NCBI GenBank assembly: GCA_015233685.1
Contig: JADFXF010000002.1
Span: 1 to 40,500 of the forward strand
Direction: 5' to 3'
DNA: 40,500 bases
Source: Nitrospirota bacterium
GTDB lineage: Bacteria > Nitrospirota > Thermodesulfovibrionia > Thermodesulfovibrionales > Magnetobacteriaceae
The notes under the pieces were generated by a model, which was given only the letters and a program-made list of their open reading frames with translations, made no database searches and was not told the origin of the DNA. Below, in pieces: positions 20,355-27,002 of the stretch (its first letter is position 1; each line of letters opens with the position of its first letter). Position numbers and translations under genes: made by a program.

Positions 20355-21467
20355 TTATTTCCAGCTTATCGCTAAAGCGTACGAAGTACCATTATAATAA
20401 GTATATATATATCCATCTGTCCATGCTACAATGGCAGAACCGTTGGTAAACCATTGGATGTAGTATGTGGCTGAACCGGATGTGTATGCAGCTATGCTTC
20501 CTGATGGTGTTCCAAAGAACGAAGAGTATTGATTGTATATTGCAGTAATCTCTGCGGCTGCCCTGGCAATGTTGCTCCATGCTACCCCTAAAGCGTACGA
20601 AATACCATTATAATAAGTATATATATATCCATCTGTCCATGCTACAATGGCAGAACCATTGGTAAACCATTGGATGTAGTATGTGGCTGAACCGGATGTG
20701 TATGCAGTTATGCTTCCTGATGGTGTTCCAAAGAACGAGGAGTATTGATTATATACCGCGTTAATCCACTTACTTGCGGTAGTGTTGTCCGATGACCCTG
20801 ATGATGTAAATGTCGCCGTTACTGTAATGCTGGTATTCGATGTCAGTGTACACGTCCCCGTTCCTGAACAACCCGCACCTGACCATCCGGCAAATGTTGA
20901 GCCAATGCCTGGCGTTGCGGTCAGGGTAGTAGCGATTGGTGGTGTATATGAAGCCGAACAAACGCTTCCACAGTTGATTTTGCCATCGGAGCTTGTTACA
21001 GTGCCGCTGCCTGTGCCAGATGGCGCAATTACCAAATTGACCGGATTACTGTTTCCACTCGATGCACTCCATGTTCCACTTTTTGTAATCCCCTTGCCAC
21101 AAAAAGCATACGTTTCGCCAAAGTTCCAAGTCCCTGAAGCGGTGCTTGAGCTGCTAAAGCTGCCTGTTACTGAAAGTTCCCAGGTCGTTGGACTACCAAC
21201 ATTGAAAGAGAATTTACCCCCTGAAATACCGACACCTGGGGTAAATACATAGTTGTCGGTAGGACTACAAGTACCGCCGCCATAAGAACTTAATGGTACA
21301 TCAAATTCGGTTACAGCATCACCGGCAACCTTAAAGCTTATCCTTATTCCATCGTTTGTTGTTCCTGACCAACTGCCATCATAAGCCGAGGCATTGGTGT
21401 AAGTCGCCATCAGCGTAATAACAAATACAACTACCAATATACCGAATAGTTTTTTAGCTTTAAACAT
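20355..21467 (-). CDS. Exported repeat protein with two copies of a 72-residue TYYIQWF module
   Basis: The 370-residue protein starts with a signal peptide (positive N-terminus, hydrophobic stretch, ANA/SAY region around 25-28). An N-terminal Gly/Ser-rich domain (about 30-140) of unknown type follows. Next comes a bacterial-repeat unit (about 145-225) with Cys pairs INCGSVC and GAGCSGTGTC and the LTATP-F-GWSG pattern. Two tandem modules of 72 residues end the protein, each with IYNQYSSFFGTPSGS and TYYIQWFTNGSAIVAWTDGY. The same modules occur in the protein at 31947-35105. There is no sorting signal or catalytic motif that I recognise. A strong AAAGGGGG site precedes ATG 21467. A surface or periplasmic binding role is possible but only inferred. 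Confidence 0.85.
   Translation of the reverse strand: MFKAKKLFGILVVVFVITLMATYTNASAYDGSWSGTTNDGIRISFKVAGDAVTEFDVPLSSYGGGTCSPTDNYVFTPGVGISGGKFSFNVGSPTTWELSVTGSFSSSSTASGTWNFGETYAFCGKGITKSGTWSASSGNSNPVNLVIAPSGTGSGTVTSSDGKINCGSVCSASYTPPIATTLTATPGIGSTFAGWSGAGCSGTGTCTLTSNTSITVTATFTSSGSSDNTTASKWINAVYNQYSSFFGTPSGSITAYTSGSATYYIQWFTNGSAIVAWTDGYIYTYYNGISYALGVAWSNIARAAAEITAIYNQYSSFFGTPSGSIAAYTSGSATYYIQWFTNGSAIVAWTDGYIYTYYNGTSYALAISWK
20374..20750 (-). repeat. 216-base tandem duplication inside the exported repeat gene
   Basis: The stretch 20374-20534 recurs at 20590-20750, exactly 216 bases (72 codons) later. By eye only four of about 161 bases differ. The duplication encodes the two C-terminal modules. 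Such identity means that it is recent or is kept uniform by recombination, unlike the diverged copies in the larger relative. Confidence 0.9.
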
Positions 21468-21564
21468 TTTCCATTCCCCCTTTGTAAATATTCATACTAA
21501 ATCCGCAATTATACCTGTCTGATGGATTAAAAAGTGGCTGAATTAACCCGCAATTTAATTATCA

Positions 21565-21876
21565 TCAGGCAATTCCACGTTCCTTTAATAGCTCTATGAC
21601 CTTATATCCTCCGCACGGAGGGCTGTTGAGGCCGTCGGCGTAGTCGCATCCATCCACGCGAAAATCGCACTCCGCGCAGATATGCCCCCTGATAAATGTG
21701 TCAAACGCGAAGGTTGGTGATGTTGTTTGCGATTTTTCCAATATCTCCTGTAGTCTTTCTACCGGTATGGCGTCCCGCACAGCCTCATAGGCCTTGCAAA
21801 GCATGGAGTCCTTACCCTCTGAGTAAAACTCACAAAAGCCCTTACAAATCAGTTGTGTGTGCAGTTCGTCTTTCAC
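21565..21876 (-). CDS. Small cysteine-rich protein of unknown function
   Basis: I do not recognise the family. The 103-residue product has no signal peptide or membrane helix. Its cysteines fall in two groups: CKGFCEFYSEGKDSMLCKAY near the N-terminus and ICAECDFRVDGCDY...PPCGG near the C-terminus. Seven or more Cys in this arrangement suggest an iron-sulfur or zinc site. The protein ends with a helix (GGYKVIELLKERGIA). It lies on the same strand as the DsbC-like gene upstream, after about 75 bases that include a strong hairpin, so the two may be separate transcripts. Confidence 0.6.
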   Translation of the reverse strand: MKDELHTQLICKGFCEFYSEGKDSMLCKAYEAVRDAIPVERLQEILEKSQTTSPTFAFDTFIRGHICAECDFRVDGCDYADGLNSPPCGGYKVIELLKERGIA

Positions 21877-21909
21877 GCCGCCGATGTCCCCCTGTGAAGG
21901 ATTAACGAC

Positions 21910-21930
21910 GAAGGGGGGTAACCCCCCTTC
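21910..21930. terminator. Strong G/C hairpin after the DsbC-like gene
   Basis: GAAGGGGGG, a TAA loop and CCCCCCTTC form a perfect 9-bp stem 22 bases beyond the stop of the thiol protein gene (minus strand). No clear U-run follows on either strand, so it may be an mRNA-stabilising hairpin or a non-classical terminator. Confidence 0.45.
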
Positions 21931-21952
21931 ACCCGTATTTTCGCTGGCTAGT

Positions 21953-22750
21953 CTATTTATCTTTATCTATCAGATGGAGAAGCTCTTCCGCCTGCATTGC
22001 GCCTCTGATTAGCACCCCATCAGGCAAAACGATTGCCGGAGTGCCGGTGATGCCAAGGCCCTCGGCCGTCTTAATATTATCATCAATAGGCTTAGCGCTG
22101 CAAGCAGGCTCTGGCATCGGCTTCTTGTCAAACGCGTCATCAAGAAGCTGAAGCGATTTAGCGCACATCACCGCCCGTGACTTTTTCATGGAATCAGGAT
22201 GGAGCTTCGATATAGGATACAGGAGTATGTAAAAGGCTATGTCTGATCTTTTGGCAACTATTTTCTTTAACTCTTCGTGGAGTTTTTTGCAATAAGGGCA
22301 GTCAGGGTCGGTAAAGATAATAATCTTGTGTTTCGCATTTTTTTCACCCAGAAAGAGGGCGTCCTTCACGGGTATAGACGAGTAATCCACTTTGTTTAAC
22401 TCCATGTTGCGCTTATCGGTCAGATTTTCTTTTGTCTTGAGCTTGATTAACTTTCCGACGAAAAGGTTGCCTTTAGAAAAATCCAGATACAGGATGACCT
22501 TTTCTCCTTTTGGTTCAGCCTTCGACTTGACGATAATCTCCCACAGGCCCTTTGACGGGGACACCGCAACCCCCTCTACGCTGAGGCCTGGATTAATGCC
22601 GCTGATAATCTCGGCGGCCTCCTGTTTGTCGAGTTTATGGCAGGAGGCGCAGTTCGTATCGCAGCCATTCATGGCGGCGGCGTGCGGCACCATGAGCAGC
22701 ACCATCGTTGTGGCGGCTAATATCAGGCAGACACTTATTACGATTCTCAC
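21953..22750 (-). CDS. DsbC-like thiol-disulfide protein with N-terminal CxxCH
   Basis: The 265-residue protein has a signal peptide (to about residue 26). The mature N-terminus carries C30, C34 and C37-H38 (CASCH), a form that fits a c-type haem motif or a metal/thiol site. A DsbC-type dimerisation region follows, then a thioredoxin fold with the active site CPYC (C151, C154) and the cis-Pro motif GTPA. DsbC proteins rearrange wrong disulfides in the periplasm and are kept reduced by DsbD. The fused CxxCH head is found in some anaerobe and metal-reducer relatives; whether it binds haem is not known from sequence. It may serve cytochrome maturation or the Cys-containing exported repeat proteins nearby. 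Confidence 0.85.
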   Translation of the reverse strand: MRIVISVCLILAATTMVLLMVPHAAAMNGCDTNCASCHKLDKQEAAEIISGINPGLSVEGVAVSPSKGLWEIIVKSKAEPKGEKVILYLDFSKGNLFVGKLIKLKTKENLTDKRNMELNKVDYSSIPVKDALFLGEKNAKHKIIIFTDPDCPYCKKLHEELKKIVAKRSDIAFYILLYPISKLHPDSMKKSRAVMCAKSLQLLDDAFDKKPMPEPACSAKPIDDNIKTAEGLGITGTPAIVLPDGVLIRGAMQAEELLHLIDKDK

Positions 22751-22815
22751 AACTGCTTTTATATCATAAAACTCAATGTACAGTCAATTACTATTTGTTT
22801 GATGTCAAGCCAAAG

Positions 22816-22851
22816 TAGAAATGTCCTTTTTTTGGCAAAATAGAAATGTCC
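22816..22851 (+). repeat. Paired TAGAAATGTCC motifs, possible insertion-sequence end remnant
   Basis: TAGAAATGTCC occurs at 22816-22826 and 22841-22851, with AAAGTAGAA and AAAATAGAA contexts, 25 bases apart in the same direction. Repeated motifs of this kind are familiar from the ends of IS21-like elements. No transposase gene is present, so if the reading is right only a solo end remains, just upstream of the radical SAM operon. Confidence 0.35.
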
Positions 22852-22912
22852 TGGTTGTGGGCGGTGTACAGAGGGGAATTATAGAGATATTAAATGTTAT
22901 ACTACCCGTGCT

Positions 22913-24289
22913 ATGAGAAAAGTTCTCTTGATCTCAGTTAATAACGAAAGGCTGCCATATCCAGTTGCCCCAATCGGGGCCGCTTATATCGCCGGAGCAC
23001 TCGCAACGGCCGGCCTTGACGTTAAAATCCTCGATTTGTGTTTTGTTGACGACGATTTACAGGCACTGAAAGACTCAATCGGTGGCTTTAACCCCGACGT
23101 TATAGGCGTCTCTATCAGAAACGTTGATAATCTTACCTACAATCGAAGCGTGTTCTATATGCCCAGAATTCGGGACATTGTGAACTTTATCAGGACGATT
23201 AGCAATGCCCCGGTGGTTGTCGGTGGCTCAGGGTTTTCCCTTTTCCCCGAGGAAATCCTGCGATATCTAACGCTCGATTTTGGAGTTGCGGGCGAGGGAG
23301 AACAGGCGTTTCTCAGTCTTATCAGGGCATTTGAAAACGGTGGCAATATTGATGAGATCCCAAACCTGTCAATTATTAAAAACGGCTCGTTCCATCAGAA
23401 TCCCGTCTCATACAGCCCTGTGATGTGTCTGCCAGACAGGGCGGTTCTTAACAATGCCGCGTATCTTCAATACGGCGGGATGGGGAATGTTCAATCCAAG
23501 CGCGGCTGCCCGTTTAAGTGCACATACTGTACGTATCCCATGCTGGAGGGGACCCGCCTGAGGCTCAGGCCCCCGGAGGAGATAGTCGCGGAACTTGCCG
23601 AAATGAAAGACAGGCACGCAATAGATTACGTGTTTTTCGTGGATGATATATTTAACGTCCCGGCCGGACATTCAATTCAGATATGTGAGGGAATTATCAG
23701 AAAGAATCTGAGAATTAAGTGGACGTGTTTCGCAACCCCATTCAGTTTTACCGAAGAGCTGGCAAGGCTTATGAAACGGGCCGGTTGTACCGGCATAGAG
23801 TTCGGCTCAGACGCCGGTGCCACCCAAACACTTAACGCCTATGAGAAACACTTCACGCCGGACGATATAGCGGCGGCCTCCGCCATATGCCGAAAGATTG
23901 ACATGCCCGACGCACATTATATTATAATTGGCGGCCCGTCTGAAACAGAGGAGACACTGAATGAGACATTTAAACTGTTTGATATGATAAAGCCGCGCGC
24001 TGTAATCGCCCTTGTTGGCGTGAGGATATACCCCGGTACGGCTATCTGCAAAAGGGCGGTGCAAGACGGCGTCATACCGGCGGTCCCGGAAGGAAAGGGG
24101 CTGCTTGAGCCGGTGTTTTATCTGAGTCCGGAGACACCGTCAGGGCTGCTGCTCACGCGGGTTGCCACATGGGCAGAAGGTAGGGCAAACCGTGTAGTGC
24201 CTGCCCTTGATATCCACTATGACGCCTCAACGCTGGGTGCTATCAGAAAGATAATTAAACGCGGCCCAATGTGGGACGTGTTAAGATGA
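22913..24289 (+). CDS. B12-binding-domain radical SAM enzyme
   Basis: The 458-residue protein has an N-terminal cobalamin-binding-like Rossmann domain (about 1-140; PVAPIGAAYIAGAL, GGSGFSLFPEEIL, GEGEQAF). The radical SAM domain follows with the cluster motif C199-x3-C203-x2-C206 (KRGCPFKCTYC). This class methylates or rearranges unactivated carbons using SAM and often B12; substrates range from lipids to antibiotics. Its stop overlaps the ATG of the reductase gene (ATGA), so the product is made with the FabG, ACP and FabZ homologues that follow. An acyl-ACP or lipid substrate is therefore likely, by context only. Upstream lies the TAGAAATGTCC pair. Confidence 0.87.
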   Translation: MRKVLLISVNNERLPYPVAPIGAAYIAGALATAGLDVKILDLCFVDDDLQALKDSIGGFNPDVIGVSIRNVDNLTYNRSVFYMPRIRDIVNFIRTISNAPVVVGGSGFSLFPEEILRYLTLDFGVAGEGEQAFLSLIRAFENGGNIDEIPNLSIIKNGSFHQNPVSYSPVMCLPDRAVLNNAAYLQYGGMGNVQSKRGCPFKCTYCTYPMLEGTRLRLRPPEEIVAELAEMKDRHAIDYVFFVDDIFNVPAGHSIQICEGIIRKNLRIKWTCFATPFSFTEELARLMKRAGCTGIEFGSDAGATQTLNAYEKHFTPDDIAAASAICRKIDMPDAHYIIIGGPSETEETLNETFKLFDMIKPRAVIALVGVRIYPGTAICKRAVQDGVIPAVPEGKGLLEPVFYLSPETPSGLLLTRVATWAEGRANRVVPALDIHYDASTLGAIRKIIKRGPMWDVLR

Positions 24290-25032
24290 AGGAAGCGGCG
24301 GTAAATCATACCGTGGCCGTGGTAACAGGAGGAGGTAAGGGTATTGGGGGCGCTATATGCAGGGTGCTTACGAAGGATGGCTCTTCTGTGGTAATCAACT
24401 ATATGTCATCATCCAATGAGGCCGCGGCGCTGTGTGAGGAGCTGCGCGCGATAAATCCCAATACAATGGTCTATCAGGCTGATGTCACAGATTTCTCACA
24501 GATGAAAAAGATGATGGACGACACTGTAGCCCTGTTTGGCCGCGTGGATATCCTCGTCAACAATGCCGGCCTTGCCAGAGACGGACTTCTCCTGCTGATG
24601 CCGGAAAAGGACTGGATGGACGTTATGGATGTAAACCTGACAGGGGTTTTTAACGCGTCAAAGTCGGTACTACCACACATGATAGCCCAAAGGAGCGGTG
24701 TTATAATAAATATCTCATCTTTAAGCGGGATAGACGGCCTTGCCGGGCAGGTCAACTATGCGGCGGCCAAGGGGGGTGTGATTGCCCTGACGAGGGCGCT
24801 CTCAAAGGAGCTTGCACAGTTTGGCATCAGGGTAAACGCGGTTGCCCCGGGCGCTATTGAGACCGATATGCTGGATACTATGAAGGATACCGCGCGTGAG
24901 GATTTACGCCGTAACATTCCACTGAGGCGATTTGGAAGGCCAGAGGAGGTTGCCTCTGTGGTCAGGTTTCTCGCCTCTGAGGAGGCCGGATATATCACGG
25001 GTGAGGTTATTTCTGTAACGGGAGGATTATAA
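24286..25032 (+). CDS. fabG: 3-oxoacyl-ACP reductase (FabG-like short-chain dehydrogenase)
   Basis: FabG reduces 3-oxoacyl-ACP with NADPH. The protein has the cofactor motif TGGGKGIGG, the NNAG element (VNNAGLARDG) and the catalytic Ser/Tyr/Lys (NISSLSG, then YAAAK). The C-terminal GRPEEVA and GYITGEVISVTGGL segments are typical of FabG. I choose ATG 24286, whose ATGA overlaps the upstream stop; a start at 24271 would add five residues. It is probably a paralogue dedicated to this operon rather than the main fatty-acid enzyme, because no fabF, fabD or fabH is adjacent. Confidence 0.9.
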   Translation: MKEAAVNHTVAVVTGGGKGIGGAICRVLTKDGSSVVINYMSSSNEAAALCEELRAINPNTMVYQADVTDFSQMKKMMDDTVALFGRVDILVNNAGLARDGLLLLMPEKDWMDVMDVNLTGVFNASKSVLPHMIAQRSGVIINISSLSGIDGLAGQVNYAAAKGGVIALTRALSKELAQFGIRVNAVAPGAIETDMLDTMKDTAREDLRRNIPLRRFGRPEEVASVVRFLASEEAGYITGEVISVTGGL

Positions 25033-25038
25033 GAGCGC

Positions 25039-25299
25039 ATGTCAGACACATTTGAAAGACTAAAGGGATTGCTTGTCAGCAGGTTAAAACTCTCCGTAGG
25101 GGAGGAAGTAATTAACAGGGATACGACACTATTTGGCCCCGGCGGGCTGGGGCTGGACTCCATTGATGTCCTGGAGCTTGTCGTGGGCATAAAAAAAGAA
25201 TTCGGCGTTGACATTACAGACAGGGAAACCGCGGAGAAAATCTTTACATCAGTCGGCGCAATAGTGGGATACATAGATGAACAAAGAAGAACTCGTTAA
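25039..25299 (+). CDS. Acyl carrier protein
   Basis: The 86-residue protein has the helical acidic build of ACPs and the phosphopantetheine attachment serine S41 in GLGLDSIDVLEL. It tethers acyl chains for the flanking reductase and dehydratase. The sequence differs from the usual housekeeping AcpP (longer N-terminus, GPGGLGLDS in place of the common LGADSLD), in line with a specialised carrier. Its 3' end overlaps the next gene by 23 bases. The acpS gene that activates carriers lies at the right edge of the window. Confidence 0.9.
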   Translation: MSDTFERLKGLLVSRLKLSVGEEVINRDTTLFGPGGLGLDSIDVLELVVGIKKEFGVDITDRETAEKIFTSVGAIVGYIDEQRRTR

Positions 25300-25723
25300 A
25301 CGGCTGCCGCACGGCGCGCCCTTTATATTCATTGAGAAGGTGCTGGGCATAGACAAGGGGCAGCGTATCAAGGCATTGAAGACCGTCACGGGCGGCGAAG
25401 AGGCCATCAACCGGGGCGGCGATGGACAGCAGTCATTTCCATTCGTGCTGCTTGTAGAGGCAATGGCCCAGGCCTCAGGGCTTGTCCTTGAGGCTGAGGA
25501 AATTGAGATGGCGTTTCTGACGATGATTAACGACGCGCACCATGTCAAACCCGCGATGGCGGGCGATGTCCTCATCATAGAGTCTGAGCTGACAAAGAAG
25601 TTCCCACCATTATACGTCTTCCGGGCAAAGGTCAGCGTTGACGGGGAGATCGTCTCCTCGGCTGAGATAACACTAACCTCTGTTCCCAGGTCCGCCACCA
25701 GCAGGCGTCGGGCGCGGCCATAG
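25277..25723 (+). CDS. 3-hydroxyacyl-ACP dehydratase (FabZ/FabA-like hot-dog fold)
   Basis: The 148-residue protein has the FabZ pattern LPHGAPFIFIEKV, with the active-site histidine, and FPFVLLVEAMAQASG, with the catalytic glutamate on the central helix. It would dehydrate 3-hydroxyacyl chains made by the neighbouring reductase. The C-terminus is basic (RRRARP). It is slightly divergent from housekeeping FabZ (G for R/Y after the H, FPF in place of FPG), as expected for a pathway-specific version. It ends the operon; a convergent epimerase gene stops five bases later. Confidence 0.85.
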   Translation: MNKEELVKRLPHGAPFIFIEKVLGIDKGQRIKALKTVTGGEEAINRGGDGQQSFPFVLLVEAMAQASGLVLEAEEIEMAFLTMINDAHHVKPAMAGDVLIIESELTKKFPPLYVFRAKVSVDGEIVSSAEITLTSVPRSATSRRRARP

Positions 25724-25728
25724 CGACA

Positions 25729-26760
25729 CTATGGGATATTAAAATACTCCTTGTACCATGAGACGAAGTTTCTGATTCCAACATCCAGCGGCGTGGACGG
25801 TGTAAAGCCTGTGTCTTTTGTGAGTTCCTCTATGTCGGCATAAGTCTCGGCAACATCGCCCTGCTGCATTGGCAGGAGATTTTTTCTCGACTTCCGCCCC
25901 AGCGTGTCTTCGATTATTTCTATAAAATTCAACAGGCCAACGGGTTTATTGTTGCCGATGTTGTAGAGTTTGTATGGGGCATAGCTTGAAGATGGGTCGG
26001 GGTGTTTGCCGTCCCACGCGGGATTAGCCTGTGGTATGCGTTGAATCAACCTGAAAACACCCTCTACTATGTCGTCAATATAGGTAAAGTCACGCCGCAT
26101 GTCTCCGTGGTTAAAGACATCAATTGGCCTGTCCTCAAGGATGGCCTTTATGAAGAGGAACAGGGCCATGTCCGGGCGTCCCCACGGGCCGTAAACGGTA
26201 AAAAATCGAAGCCCCGTGCAGTGCAGCCCATAGAGACTGCAATATGTGTGAGCAAGGAGTTCGTTTGATTTTTTTGTAGCCGCGTAAAGCGACATGGGAT
26301 GGTCAACATTGTGCCGCACAGAAAAAGGGATGTTTGTGTTTGCCCCATAGACCGAACTCGACGAGGCAAAGATGAGATGTTTTACGTTATTGTGCCGACA
26401 GCCCTCCAGTACATTGACGAAGCCCACTATATTGCTTTCAATATAGGCGTGGGGATTTATTATAGAATACCGGACGCCGGCCTGTGCGGCCAGATTTACC
26501 ACATAATCGAATTTCTCCACAGCAAAGAGTCTCTCCATGGCCGGCCTGTCTGAGATATCCATCCTGACAAACCGGAAATTCCCTACGCCTTCAAGAAGCC
26601 TGAGCCTGTCTTGTTTAATGGCAACATCGTAGTAGTCGTTGAGATTATCAACAGTTACAACGTCAAACCCGTGCGAAGCCAATCGCTTACACAGGTGAAA
26701 GCCAATGAACCCCGCCCCGCCGGTTACCAGTACTTTCTTCTTATCCTGTAATTTCATCAT
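25729..26760 (-). CDS. NAD-dependent nucleotide-sugar epimerase, UDP-glucuronate 4-epimerase-like
   Basis: The 343-residue SDR protein has the NAD motif TGGAGFIGFHL (about 14-24), a VDNLNDYYDVAIKQDRLRLL segment typical of CapI/UDP-glucuronate epimerases, and the catalytic YAATK. RFFTVYGPWGRPDMALF is another mark of that subfamily. It interconverts UDP-glucuronate and UDP-galacturonate for surface polysaccharides. An alternative is UDP-glucose 4-epimerase, but the length and motifs favour the glucuronate type. The gene stands alone; it ends close to the FabZ-like gene on the other strand. Confidence 0.87.
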   Translation of the reverse strand: MMKLQDKKKVLVTGGAGFIGFHLCKRLASHGFDVVTVDNLNDYYDVAIKQDRLRLLEGVGNFRFVRMDISDRPAMERLFAVEKFDYVVNLAAQAGVRYSIINPHAYIESNIVGFVNVLEGCRHNNVKHLIFASSSSVYGANTNIPFSVRHNVDHPMSLYAATKKSNELLAHTYCSLYGLHCTGLRFFTVYGPWGRPDMALFLFIKAILEDRPIDVFNHGDMRRDFTYIDDIVEGVFRLIQRIPQANPAWDGKHPDPSSSYAPYKLYNIGNNKPVGLLNFIEIIEDTLGRKSRKNLLPMQQGDVAETYADIEELTKDTGFTPSTPLDVGIRNFVSWYKEYFNIP

Positions 26761-26943
26761 TGCCGCCTATGGTATTTTTGTGAAGCTCAGCGCCATTAAA
26801 GTGCGCCTCCCTGATATCTCTGACCACCATGCCTATATGCTAAACCATAGAGGGACATCCTGTCAACGCGCACGCCACCACAGAAGATTTATTGTCCATC
26901 AGGCGCGCTCTGTATAATCCAGAAAACTTAGCGGGATAAGAGA

Positions 26944-26976
26944 AGAGGGGATTGCCTCTGAAAAGGAATCCCCTCT
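26944..26976. terminator. Hairpin terminator between cox operon and epimerase
   Basis: AGAGGGGATT (26944-26953) pairs with AATCCCCTCT (26967-26976), and the loop adds an inner CCT/AGG pairing with one bulge. It lies 26 bases beyond the cox I stop, a good place to end that operon. Only a weak U-rich tail is present on either strand. Confidence 0.5.
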
Positions 26977-27002
26977 GTGTTTAACTGGATTTAAATGGGC
27001 GC

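Noticed and set aside
20770-21252. Antisense frames within the exported repeat gene
   Set aside because: They are shadows of a low-complexity, biased coding region with no independent motifs or ribosome sites.
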